Below, in pieces: positions 50,478 to 58,602 of a stretch of DNA of 64,000 nucleotides (position 1 is its first letter; every line of letters starts with the position of its first letter). The DNA lies in contig NZ_JADBDS010000006.1 in the NCBI RefSeq assembly GCF_014873705.1, positions 124,001-188,000 on the forward strand, read 5' to 3'. The position numbers and the translations under genes are program-made. The DNA is from Mycobacterium sp. OAS707 (GTDB lineage: Bacteria > Actinomycetota > Actinomycetes > Mycobacteriales > Mycobacteriaceae). Under the pieces are notes generated by a model, which saw nothing but the letters and a program-made list of their open reading frames with translations, did no database searches and was not told where the DNA came from.

Positions 50478-51581
50478 ATGCCGTCGTTCCGCGGACTACC
50501 GCCCTCTCTACGGCCGGTGGCACGACCGAAGCACACCCACCCGGATGTGAAGTCGATTCACGTGCCGGTGGCGCGGGCCATGGTCGACTGCGGCATCTAT
50601 GTCGACGGTCAGCGCGCGCCCGGCAAGTACACCCACGCCGCCGCGCTGAACAAAGTCCATGAGCTCGAACGCGAAGGCAAGGACGCATTCGTCTGGATCG
50701 GCCTGCACGAGCCCGACGAACACCAGATGCAGGCCGTCGCCGACGTGTTCTGCCTGCACGAGCTGGCCGTCGAGGACGCGGTGCACGCCCACCAGCGGCC
50801 CAAGTTGGAGCGCTACGACAAAACCCTGTTCCTGGTGCTCAAGACCGTGAAGTACGTCGAGCACGAATCGATGATCAACGCCCGCGAGATCGTCGAGACC
50901 GGCGAGATCATGATCTTCGTCGGACCCGACTTCGTGGTCACCGTCCGCCACGGCGACCACGGTGGGCTGGCCGATGTGCGAAGGCGGCTCGACGCCTCAC
51001 CCGCGATCCTCAAGCTGGGGCCGTACGCGATCATGCACGCGATCGCCGATCACGTCGTCGACAAATACCTCGACATCACCGATTCGATCGAAACCGACAT
51101 CGATGCGATGGAAGAGGACATCTTCTCGCCGGGAAAGCAGACCAACATCGAGTGCATCTATCTGCTCAAGCGCGAGGTGGTCGAATTGCGCAGGGCCGTC
51201 TCGCCGTTGACGCTCGCCCTGCAACGGATGGGCACCGACCACAACGACCTGATCTCGATCGAGGTCCGCCGCTACCTGCGCGACGTCCTCGACCACAACA
51301 TCCAGGCCTCCGACCGGATCGCCAGCTACGACGACATGTTGAGTTCGCTGGTGCAGGCCGCGCTTGGCAAGGTCGCGATGCAGCAGAACGTCGACATGCG
51401 CAAGATCTCGGCGTGGGTGGCCATCGCGGCGATTCCGACAGCGCTGGCAGGCATCTACGGGATGAACTTCGACCACATGCCCGAATTGCACTGGGTCTGG
51501 GGCTATCCGACCGTGCTTCTCACCATGGTGGTCGTCTGCTCACTGCTGTACCGGACCTTCCGCCGCAACCACTGGCTCTAA
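50478..51581 (+). CDS. corA: CorA-family magnesium/cobalt transporter
   Basis: A 367-residue Mg2+/Co2+ channel. A large cytoplasmic domain (about 1-305) is followed by two C-terminal helices; the signature YGMNFDHMPEL sits at the end of the first, with Gly-Met-Asn as the selectivity filter and the acidic-aromatic loop before the second. GAGGGGAGA six bases before the ATG fixes the start. A TAGCAT at 50432-50437 could be its -10. Length matches H37Rv Rv1239c (366). Its stop overlaps the convergent SUFU-domain gene by four bases. Confidence 0.95.
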   Translation: MPSFRGLPPSLRPVARPKHTHPDVKSIHVPVARAMVDCGIYVDGQRAPGKYTHAAALNKVHELEREGKDAFVWIGLHEPDEHQMQAVADVFCLHELAVEDAVHAHQRPKLERYDKTLFLVLKTVKYVEHESMINAREIVETGEIMIFVGPDFVVTVRHGDHGGLADVRRRLDASPAILKLGPYAIMHAIADHVVDKYLDITDSIETDIDAMEEDIFSPGKQTNIECIYLLKREVVELRRAVSPLTLALQRMGTDHNDLISIEVRRYLRDVLDHNIQASDRIASYDDMLSSLVQAALGKVAMQQNVDMRKISAWVAIAAIPTALAGIYGMNFDHMPELHWVWGYPTVLLTMVVVCSLLYRTFRRNHWL

Positions 51582-52171
51582 TTCGGCTGTGCCGCAGGGC
51601 GCGACGGGTCCAGCACGTCGACGCCGTCCTGCACCCACGCCTCTCGCATCGCGTCGGCGCCCTTGAGCCGCACCCAGGCGGCCTCGGTGGCCGTGATCGG
51701 TGTGGCAGACAGCAGCTTGACCGGCGGCAGCGGATCGGTCAGCGGGACGTCGTCAATGTCGCTGCGGTCCAACAGGAATGCTGTGAAAGGCGCCGACTCC
51801 CACAGCGGGGTCTCGAGGTCGATCAGCGCGTCGGGCTCGAGAACCAGGCCTTCGACGGCGGGCGCGGCAGCCACGATGGCCACCGAGCGCGTAAGGCCCG
51901 CGGGTGACGGGCCCCGCAATGCGACAACGACCTCGGCCCGCGGACCGTGCAGCGCGTCTGTCACCATCTCCGTCGGGTCGAACATCGGGTTGCGCGAACA
52001 TCCAAGCGAAACATAGTGACTGACGCCATCGCTGTCGGGACCGAACCGCAACAGGTCAATGCGCTCAGTGCCGAGAAACGTCACGCTGGCTTCGTCGGGT
52101 TCGGCGATGATCCCGGCCCGGGTGAAGTGCTCGCCAAGATGCGAGCGGACCTTCGCCAGGACGTCGATCAC
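51578..52171 (-). CDS. Suppressor-of-fused (SUFU) domain protein
   Basis: A 197-residue single-domain protein resembling bacterial suppressor-of-fused domains (VLAKVRSHLGEHFTRAGII start, YVSLGCSRNPMFDPTEMVTD, and TFLGTERIDLLRFGPD). The bacterial proteins have no firm function. It overlaps the sugC stop by four bases and is thus the last gene of the trehalose-importer operon. In the recalled H37Rv order sugC is directly followed by corA, so this gene is an addition. A link with trehalose uptake is only inferred from the operon. Confidence 0.7.
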   Translation of the reverse strand: MIDVLAKVRSHLGEHFTRAGIIAEPDEASVTFLGTERIDLLRFGPDSDGVSHYVSLGCSRNPMFDPTEMVTDALHGPRAEVVVALRGPSPAGLTRSVAIVAAAPAVEGLVLEPDALIDLETPLWESAPFTAFLLDRSDIDDVPLTDPLPPVKLLSATPITATEAAWVRLKGADAMREAWVQDGVDVLDPSRPAAQPN

Positions 52172-53400
52172 TCGGCAGGCGGCGGCGGGTCGCTGAGCGG
52201 CTCGGAGGTCGGCGCTTCAGGCTGGGCCTGCGAACCGGCGGGCTCGATAGTCAGATTCACTCCGGAGTCGGCGTCGAAGATCGCGATCTTGGTGGTGTCG
52301 AACGCCAGCTCCATGGTCTGGCCAGGCGTCACCTTCGACTCGGTGGAAACCCGTGCGACGAACTCGTTTTCACCGCCTTCGGATTCGGCTGCCGCGGCCA
52401 GCTGGGCCGACTGCGCGCTCGCCCCCTCCAAGTTGAAGTGCACGTACTTCTCGGCGCCGAGCGATTCCACCACGTCGACCTTCACCTCGAAGACCAGCGC
52501 CCTGATGCGCTGATAGGTGTCGATCAGGCTGGCGTCCTCGAGGTGTTCGGGCCGGATCCCGACGATCACGTTGTTGGGTTTCGGGTGCTTGTCGAGCATG
52601 TCGTGGACCTCTTGGGTCAACGTGATCTCGCCCATCGGCAGGCGCACGCCGACGTCGGTCAGCGTGGCGGGGAAGAAGTTCATCGCGGGAGACCCGATGA
52701 ACCCGGCGACGAATAGGTTGGCCGGCCTGCTGTACAGCTCGTCGGGTGTGCCGATCTGCTGGGCCACGCCGCCCAGCAGCACCACCACCCGGTCGCCCAG
52801 CGTCATCGCCTCGGTCTGATCGTGGGTGACGTAGACGGTCGTGGTGCGCAACCGGGTCTGCAGCCGCGCGATCTCCGATCGCATCTGGACGCGCAACTTG
52901 GCGTCGAGGTTGGACAGCGGCTCGTCCATCAGGAAGGCCTTGGGATCACGCACGATCGCACGGCCCATGGCTACGCGCTGCCGCTGACCACCCGAGAGCT
53001 GTCCCGGTTTGCGATCCAAAAGCTCGGTCAGGCCAAGGATTTTCGCGGTGTCCTCGACCTTCTGCGCGATCTCGTCCTTCTTCACCTTGGCCAACGTCAG
53101 CGGAAACGCAATGTTCTGCCGGACGGTCATGTGCGGGTACAGCGCGTAGGACTGGAACACCATTGCGATGTCGCGGTCCTTGGGCGCCTTCTCGTTCACC
53201 CGCTCTCCGCCGATACGCAACTCGCCGGACGAGATCTCCTCGAGGCCGGCGATCATGTTCAGCGTCGTTGACTTTCCGCAGCCCGACGGTCCGACCAGAA
53301 TGATGAACTCGCCGTCGGCGATCGTCAGCGACAGATCCTTCACGGCCGTAGCGCCGTTCGGGTAACTCTTGGTCACCCTGTCCAACACGATTTCGGCCAT
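52168..53400 (-). CDS. sugC: Trehalose ABC transporter ATP-binding protein SugC
   Basis: ATPase subunit of the LpqY-SugABC importer that recycles trehalose released during mycolic acid transfer. The 410 residues include Walker A GPSGCGKST (37-45), the ABC signature LSGGQRQRVAMGRA, Walker B FLMDEPLSNLD, the H-loop VTHDQTEAMTLG, and a C-terminal MalK-type regulatory domain (from about 240). It is about 17 residues longer than the H37Rv protein, mostly in the low-complexity C-terminal tail (EPAGSQAQPEAPTSEPLSDP). It begins four bases after sugB. Confidence 0.95.
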   Translation of the reverse strand: MAEIVLDRVTKSYPNGATAVKDLSLTIADGEFIILVGPSGCGKSTTLNMIAGLEEISSGELRIGGERVNEKAPKDRDIAMVFQSYALYPHMTVRQNIAFPLTLAKVKKDEIAQKVEDTAKILGLTELLDRKPGQLSGGQRQRVAMGRAIVRDPKAFLMDEPLSNLDAKLRVQMRSEIARLQTRLRTTTVYVTHDQTEAMTLGDRVVVLLGGVAQQIGTPDELYSRPANLFVAGFIGSPAMNFFPATLTDVGVRLPMGEITLTQEVHDMLDKHPKPNNVIVGIRPEHLEDASLIDTYQRIRALVFEVKVDVVESLGAEKYVHFNLEGASAQSAQLAAAAESEGGENEFVARVSTESKVTPGQTMELAFDTTKIAIFDADSGVNLTIEPAGSQAQPEAPTSEPLSDPPPPAE

Positions 53401-53404
53401 GCAA

Positions 53405-54244
53405 CTATCCCTTCACCGCACCGGACGTCAGGCCGGCGACGATCCGTCGTTGGAAGATTAGAACAAAGACAATGATCGGGATGGTGATGACCATCGCGCC
53501 CGCTGCGATGGAGCCCGTCGGTTCCTCGAATTGCGAACTGCCGGTGAAGTTGGCGATCGCCACCGGAGCCGTGATGGCACGCTGAGTGGCCGTCAACGAC
53601 AACGCCAGCAGCAGGTCGTTCCACGCGAAGATGAACACCAGAATCGCGGCGGTGACGATGCCCGGCGCGGCCAGCGGGGCGATCACCCTGCGGAACGCCT
53701 GAGCCGGTGTGGCGCCGTCCATCTTCGCCGCCTTCTCCAAATCCCAAGGGATCTCCCGGAAGAAGGCCGACAGCGTGTAGATCGCCAGCGGCAGCGCGAA
53801 CGTGATGTAGGGGATGATCAGGCCCGGCCAGGTGTTGAACAGCCCGATGGTGCGCCACATGTTGAAAATCGGCGTCACCAGTGAGATCTGCGGGAACATC
53901 GCGATCAGCAGCGCAACGCCGATCAGCAGCCGCTTACCCGGAAACGCCAGTCGCGCAACGGCATAGGCCGCCATGCCGCCGAACACCACCGCAATCACGG
54001 TGGTGATCAACCCGATGCCGATCGAATTGATCAGTGCCGAGGTGAAGATGTCGCCGTCGAAAATCCCCTTGTAGTTGTCGAAGGTGATCTGCGACGGGAT
54101 CAGCTTGCCGTCCTTGACGCTCGACGTCGGCTTCAACGACAGGCTCAGGATCCACAGCACCGGAAACAGCGCGTACAAGACGACGAGAATGTTGACGACG
54201 GTCCAACCCGTCGCCCGGCCCGCGCCGACCTTTTCGCGCGTCAT
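53405..54244 (-). CDS. sugB: Trehalose ABC transporter permease SugB
   Basis: Inner-membrane permease of 279 residues (MalG type) with six predicted helices. The coupling EAA loop that contacts SugC reads EKAAKMDGATPAQAFRRVIA at about 190-210. The start overlaps the sugA stop (TGATG), showing tight translational coupling. It is slightly longer than the H37Rv form. Confidence 0.94.
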   Translation of the reverse strand: MTREKVGAGRATGWTVVNILVVLYALFPVLWILSLSLKPTSSVKDGKLIPSQITFDNYKGIFDGDIFTSALINSIGIGLITTVIAVVFGGMAAYAVARLAFPGKRLLIGVALLIAMFPQISLVTPIFNMWRTIGLFNTWPGLIIPYITFALPLAIYTLSAFFREIPWDLEKAAKMDGATPAQAFRRVIAPLAAPGIVTAAILVFIFAWNDLLLALSLTATQRAITAPVAIANFTGSSQFEEPTGSIAAGAMVITIPIIVFVLIFQRRIVAGLTSGAVKG

Positions 54245-55170
54245 CAGCGCCTCTCCTCATCGGACCCGGGCGCCGAAGCGCCGAAGAGCTTGATGTAGAT
54301 GAACGCGATGATCGCCACCGACAGGAAGATCAACACGCTGATCGCCGAGCCCAGTCCGAGGTTGAACGCCTTGAATAGGTTGTCGTAGCCAAGGATCGAC
54401 ACCGAGCCCGTCTGGTTTGCGCCGCCGGTCAGCACATAGATGTTGTCGAAGATCCGGAACGCATCCAGCGTGCGGAACAGCAGCGCCACCAGAATCGCCG
54501 GTTTGATCAGCGGCAGAATCACTTTGACCAACCGCTTCCACGCGCCCGCCCCGTCGACCTGGGCCGCGTTCAGCAGATCCTGTGGCACCAGGGCCAATCC
54601 GGCGAGCAGCAACAGCGCCATGAACGGCGTCGTCTTCCACACCTCGGCCAGCACCACGATCGCAAGCGACGGCAGCTGTTCGGTCAGCGGCGCGCTGCCT
54701 TCTGGCAGCAGGTTGGCCAGATAGCCGGTGCCCGGCGTCCACGCGTAGTACCAGCTGTACGAAGCGGCGACGGTGACGATCCCGTACGGGATCAGAATCG
54801 CGGTGCGCACCACGCCCTTACCGAAGATCGTGCGATGCATGACGAGCGCCAGCGCCATGCCGAGCACGAACTCGATGGCCACCGATACCACGGTGATCGC
54901 CAGGGTCACCACGAACGCCGTCCACCAATACCGGTCGGACAGCACGGTGATGTAGTTCTGCAAGCCGACGAACGACGTGTCGTCCGGTGTCGCGAGGTTG
55001 TAGCGCTGCAGGCTCAGCCACACCGCGTAACCGATCGGGTATGCGGTGACCGCAAGCATCAACAACACCGCGGGCGCGATCAACAGATACGCCAGGCGCC
55101 GTTCCGATTTCGTGTCGTCGGTGCCACCGGTTGGCGTGGTCGATGCGGCCGGCGGTGCAACCGCGGTCAT
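54244..55170 (-). CDS. sugA: Trehalose ABC transporter permease SugA
   Basis: Inner-membrane permease of 308 residues (MalF type) with about six helices, the first at 30-50 (LAYLLIAPAVLLMLAVTAYP). The EAA coupling loop is LLNAAQVDGAGAWKRLVKVI. It pairs with SugB to form the trehalose pore. The start overlaps the lpqY stop by four bases (ATGA). Confidence 0.94.
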   Translation of the reverse strand: MTAVAPPAASTTPTGGTDDTKSERRLAYLLIAPAVLLMLAVTAYPIGYAVWLSLQRYNLATPDDTSFVGLQNYITVLSDRYWWTAFVVTLAITVVSVAIEFVLGMALALVMHRTIFGKGVVRTAILIPYGIVTVAASYSWYYAWTPGTGYLANLLPEGSAPLTEQLPSLAIVVLAEVWKTTPFMALLLLAGLALVPQDLLNAAQVDGAGAWKRLVKVILPLIKPAILVALLFRTLDAFRIFDNIYVLTGGANQTGSVSILGYDNLFKAFNLGLGSAISVLIFLSVAIIAFIYIKLFGASAPGSDEERR

Positions 55171-56564
55171 GGGATCAGCCCCTTACCGTCAATGGCCTTT
55201 TGCACCTGGACCGTGAGCTCGTCGGCGGTGCGGTCGGGATCGATGTTGGTGATCGGCGCAAGCGTGACCGAAATGCGCGTCGACACCGCTTGATAAACGG
55301 GCGTCGCGGGCCGAACGGCGGCGTTGGTCAGCTGCTCTTTGATGATCGCGTACTGCGGGTACTTCGCCTGGAACGTCGGATCGTCGTACAGCGAGGTCCG
55401 CACGGCAGGAAGGCCACCCTCGACGGACGTGTACCGCTGATTTTCGACGTTACGCAGGCACCGGATCGCCTCGAAGGCCTCCGCGCGGTGCTGGGTGGTC
55501 TTGGCGACCGCGAGGTTCAGCCCGCCGAGCGTCACTTTGGCCGGCTCCCCCGCCTTCACACCCGGATAGTTCGCGAACCCGAAGACTTCCTTGCTCACGT
55601 CATACGCGGATTTGAACTGCTCGTCGGTGGGCGAGAACGTGCCCGCGTCGTTGATGCTGCCCGCCAGATCGGGCTTCTTGTCCAACGGCAGGAAGCTCAC
55701 CCCGCCCTTGACGGCGTTCTCGAGCATCGAAGGCAACACGAACGGCCAGTTCACCTCGAGCGCGGCTTTGCCCTGCTCGAGCGCGAGTCGCGCGGTGCCC
55801 TCGTCGGTCTGGGTGATCGACGGGTCGGCACCCGGTGCGGTGGCAACGGCCTTCATGATCTGCAGCGCCTTGACCGTCGCGGCGCGGTGCTCAGGGGTGT
55901 CGGTCAGCGTGACGGTCTTGCCGTCATCGGAAAGCACTTGACCGCCAGCGCTTTCCAGCAAGGTGTTGAACCACACGACCAAACCCTCGTACTGCTTGGC
56001 CTGTACGGCGATCCAGCTGGGCTTGCCCGCGGCATGCAGGCGCGTGGCCTCGTCGACCATGCCGTCCCAGGTCTCTGGTGGCTTGTCCATCAAATCGGCG
56101 CGATACCAAAGCAATTGGGTGTTGGTCGTAATCGGGGCGGCGTACAGCTTGTTCCGCCACGTGGCGGTTTCCAGCGGACCTGGCAGCGTGTTGCTCTTGG
56201 CGTCGGCCTCGGCCTTTCCCGCCGGATCCTCCGAAAGCGGCAAAGCCCAACCAGCCTCGGCGAACTCGGCGGTCCACACCACGTCGAGCGCCATCACGTC
56301 CAGCGTCTTGTCGTTTCCATTGAGGCGCCGAGCCAACTGCAGGCGCTGATCGTCGGCACCCTTCGGCAAGCTGACCTGTTGGATTTTGAAGCGGCCGCCG
56401 AGTTCCTCGTTACACCGCTTGGCGACCGCGGTGAACGTCGCCATCTCGTTAGCCGGGGTGTAATAGTCGATGACAATTCCGCCGCCGCCGGATCCACACG
56501 CGGACACCACTGACGCAGTCGTCAACGCGGCCAATGCCGCAGCACCTAGCCGCCGTGGGCCCAC
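55167..56564 (-). CDS. lpqY: Trehalose-binding lipoprotein LpqY
   Basis: Surface solute-binding lipoprotein (465 residues) that captures trehalose for SugABC. After the twin-arginine-lacking signal (VGPRRLGAAALAALTTASVV) comes lipobox VSAC, then a MalE-type fold with IDYYTPANEMATF at the start. GTG 56564 is chosen with GGGAG seven bases upstream; the adjacent GTG 56567 is equivalent. Length fits the 468 residues of the H37Rv protein. It is the promoter-proximal gene of the operon lpqY-sugA-sugB-sugC-SUFU. Confidence 0.94.
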   Translation of the reverse strand: MGPRRLGAAALAALTTASVVSACGSGGGGIVIDYYTPANEMATFTAVAKRCNEELGGRFKIQQVSLPKGADDQRLQLARRLNGNDKTLDVMALDVVWTAEFAEAGWALPLSEDPAGKAEADAKSNTLPGPLETATWRNKLYAAPITTNTQLLWYRADLMDKPPETWDGMVDEATRLHAAGKPSWIAVQAKQYEGLVVWFNTLLESAGGQVLSDDGKTVTLTDTPEHRAATVKALQIMKAVATAPGADPSITQTDEGTARLALEQGKAALEVNWPFVLPSMLENAVKGGVSFLPLDKKPDLAGSINDAGTFSPTDEQFKSAYDVSKEVFGFANYPGVKAGEPAKVTLGGLNLAVAKTTQHRAEAFEAIRCLRNVENQRYTSVEGGLPAVRTSLYDDPTFQAKYPQYAIIKEQLTNAAVRPATPVYQAVSTRISVTLAPITNIDPDRTADELTVQVQKAIDGKGLIP

Positions 56565-56633
56565 CACTGAACTCCCGCCTGCGTCTTGAATGTCGCCGCC
56601 GGGGCGGCTTCGACGGGACTCTCCCGCGGGCAA

Positions 56634-56663
56634 ACCGTATTGCCAGTTAGGCGTGATTCGCAA
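56634..56663 (-). promoter_or_regulatory. Possible promoter of the lpqY-sugABC operon
   Basis: On the minus strand TTGCGA (56658-56663), 18 bases, then TACGGT (56634-56639), giving a leader of about 60 bases before lpqY. Nothing else is recognised in 56568-56714. Confidence 0.35.
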
Positions 56664-56714
56664 CACTTTCGGCACGCGCGTCGCGCACCGTTACGCAATT
56701 GCGGCGGGCCCACG

Positions 56715-56785
56715 CGCAAGCTGGGGAGGTGCGCAAACTGCCAGCTAATTCCGGCGTGTCTGCGTGCAGACACGCACGCTGGCGG
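56715..56785. repeat. Dispersed intergenic palindrome, copy C
   Basis: Shares TGCGCAAA-N-TGCCAG with copy A and CGGCGTGTC-N2-CGTGCAGACACGCACGCT with A and B. It sits between the Rv1234-type gene and the lpqY promoter region, both on the minus strand, downstream of the Rv1234-type stop on the other side of transcription. Outer arms CGCAAGCTGG and ACGCTGGCGG are imperfect. Confidence 0.75.
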
Positions 56786-56794
56786 ATGGAGGCG

Positions 56795-57322
56795 CTAGAT
56801 CGTCAAGCGCGCCAGGAGATCCCGGCCCTTTTCGGCGCTCTGTGGATCGCACAGAACGTCGTAGCGACCTGCGACGAGCTGCATGGTCGAGCTGAAATCT
56901 CTTGTGCCGCGCGCCATCGCATACGGGATCGCCGACGTGATCAAGCCGAAGAACACCCCGGCCACCAAACCCGTGATCAGCGCGCCCCACGGACTGGGGC
57001 TGAAAAAGCCGAGGATCAGGCCGATGAACAGGCCGAGCCACGCGCCCGTGACGACCCCGCCTGCCAGCACCTTGGGCCAGGTCAACCGGCCGGTGACCCG
57101 TTCCACCTGCATCAGGTCGACGCCGACGATGGTCACCTGCTGCACCGGGAACTCTTGGTCGGACAGGTAGTCGACGGCGCGCTGCGCCTCGGCATACGTC
57201 GGGTACGAGCCGATCGGCCAGCCCTTCGGCGGGGTGGGCAGCGCGGCCGGACCACCGCGTCCAGGAGTCGCGGTGCCCGGCGTCACGCCCGGGGTCTGTC
57301 CTGGCTGAAACGGGCTGGTCAT
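56795..57322 (-). CDS. Membrane protein with general-stress (YflT-like) domain, Rv1234-type
   Basis: A 175-residue protein, the same length as recalled for Rv1234. A Pro-rich cytoplasmic start (1-35) is followed by a YflT/general stress protein 17M-like domain (WPIGSYPTYAEAQRAVDYLS with FPVQQVTIVGVDL) and two hydrophobic helices (AGGVVTGAWLGLFIGLILGF, ALITGLVAGVFFGLITSAIP). Function unknown. Transcription reads toward palindrome C and lpqY. It is divergent from the DUF4190-like gene, 107 bases away. Confidence 0.85.
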   Translation of the reverse strand: MTSPFQPGQTPGVTPGTATPGRGGPAALPTPPKGWPIGSYPTYAEAQRAVDYLSDQEFPVQQVTIVGVDLMQVERVTGRLTWPKVLAGGVVTGAWLGLFIGLILGFFSPSPWGALITGLVAGVFFGLITSAIPYAMARGTRDFSSTMQLVAGRYDVLCDPQSAEKGRDLLARLTI

Positions 57323-57416
57323 CGCTCTTCCATCTCCTTTGTGCGCACCTGAGTTTCGTCGCTGCTCTCACTCGGACCAACGCTGCGACGCCCGCAAAGG
57401 TGCCCGGCACGTGCGC

Positions 57417-57422
57417 TAGGTT
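57417..57422 (+). promoter_or_regulatory. -10 element of the Pro-rich DUF4190-like gene
   Basis: TAGGTT, seven bases before the ATG at 57430, fits a leaderless transcript. Confidence 0.55.
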
Positions 57423-57429
57423 GATCAGC

Positions 57430-58212
57430 ATGACAAATCCGGGCGACGACGCAGGCCAAACGCCATCATCGGACTCCAACGACGGGGCGTCGGAGCCGGC
57501 GTCCGGGGGTTATGAGGCGCCCCCGATCGAGCAGTCCGCGGACAACCCTGCCGGCTCCGCGCAGTCCGACGCGACGCAGCAGATCCAGCAGTCCGACGCG
57601 ACGCAACAGATAGCGCAGCCCGACGCGACGCAACAGATCCAGCAGCCCGGCTACACCCCGCCTCCGGCCTACACCCCTCCGCCGGTGTACGACGCGCCCA
57701 GCTATCCCCAACAGCCGGGCTACCCCGGCTTTCCGCCGCCCGACTATTCGGCGCCGACGGACTATCCCGCGCCTGGCGCTGCCCAGCCGGGCTACCCTCC
57801 CCCGCCGTACCCCGGTGCGCCCGGCTACGGCGTGCCGTCGTATCCGCCGCCGCCGCAGTACGGGACACCTCAGTACGGGGCGCCGCCCTATGGGGCGCCG
57901 ACGCCGGGCTATCCGCCGCCGCCTATGGGCTACGGCCCACCGCCGACCGGCTATCCGGCGCCCGACTACTCGATTTACGGACCACCCCCGCAGAAGACGA
58001 ACACGATGGCGATCGCCTCGCTCATCGCATCATTCGTCGGCTTCGTGTGCTGGCTCGGTTCGATCGCCGGGATCGTCCTCGGCATCGTTGCGATGAATCA
58101 GATCAAGCAGTCTCGAGAACAGGGACGCGGTTTGGCGATCGCGGGCATTGCCATCGGCGCGGTGTCACTGATCGTCGGCTTCATCTTCATGGTGTTGGCG
58201 TTCAACAGCTGA
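57430..58212 (+). CDS. Proline/tyrosine-rich membrane protein with DUF4190-like domain (Rv1233c-type)
   Basis: A 260-residue protein. Residues 1-185 are low-complexity: three DATQQI repeats, then many PGYPPPPY-like units. The C-terminus holds two helices (MAIASLIASFVGFVCWLGSI and AIAGIAIGAVSLIVGFIFMV) separated by GIVLGIVAMNQIKQSREQGR, the DUF4190 pattern. The Pro/Tyr-rich part probably makes protein contacts at the membrane; function is unknown. H37Rv Rv1233c is shorter as recalled, so the repeat region has expanded. The next gene, two bases downstream, is a shorter relative. Confidence 0.85.
   Translation: MTNPGDDAGQTPSSDSNDGASEPASGGYEAPPIEQSADNPAGSAQSDATQQIQQSDATQQIAQPDATQQIQQPGYTPPPAYTPPPVYDAPSYPQQPGYPGFPPPDYSAPTDYPAPGAAQPGYPPPPYPGAPGYGVPSYPPPPQYGTPQYGAPPYGAPTPGYPPPPMGYGPPPTGYPAPDYSIYGPPPQKTNTMAIASLIASFVGFVCWLGSIAGIVLGIVAMNQIKQSREQGRGLAIAGIAIGAVSLIVGFIFMVLAFNS
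57562..57642 (+). repeat. Three tandem 27-base repeats inside the Pro-rich gene
   Basis: Units 57562-57588, 57589-57615 and 57616-57642 encode QSDATQQIQ, QSDATQQIA and QPDATQQIQ. They differ at only a few bases, so the copy number is likely variable among strains. Confidence 0.85.
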
Positions 58213-58214
58213 CG

Positions 58215-58601
58215 ATGACCGAGAGCCAGCCCGAGCAGCCGCCTGTCGACTATCCGGCCGACGCCGGATTGCCGCCTCCGGTCTATCCGCCGCCGTATCC
58301 TGGCGCGACCGGTTACCCGGGCTACGACCCGTACCGGCCCATGAAACCTCCTGGCACGAACGGCAAAGCGATCGCGGCGCTTGTCACGTCGCTGCTGGGG
58401 CTGGTGTGCTGCGGCCTGCCGTCGATCGCGGGTCTGGTCCTCGGGATCATCGGCATGCGCGAGACCAAGCGCACCGGCCAGGACGGCTATGTGCTCGCGC
58501 TGGTCGGCACCATCATCGGTGGCCTCGCGGTCGCCGGGTGGGTGGCCTACCTGCTGTTGTCGATCAGCATCTACGCCAGCGGCTGGCAGTGGGCGCCCTG
58601 A
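58215..58601 (+). CDS. Small DUF4190-like membrane protein
   Basis: A 128-residue protein with a short Pro/Tyr-rich N-terminus (PPPVYPPPYPGATGYPGYDP) and two C-terminal helices (AIAALVTSLLGLVCCGLPSI, ALVGTIIGGLAVAGWVAYLL) with GLVLGIIGMRETKRTGQDGY between them, the same plan as the preceding gene. The two are likely products of an old tandem duplication and form one operon (two-base gap). Function unknown. The stop is one base from the convergent lyase gene. Confidence 0.8.
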   Translation: MTESQPEQPPVDYPADAGLPPPVYPPPYPGATGYPGYDPYRPMKPPGTNGKAIAALVTSLLGLVCCGLPSIAGLVLGIIGMRETKRTGQDGYVLALVGTIIGGLAVAGWVAYLLLSISIYASGWQWAP

Positions 58602-58602
58602 G

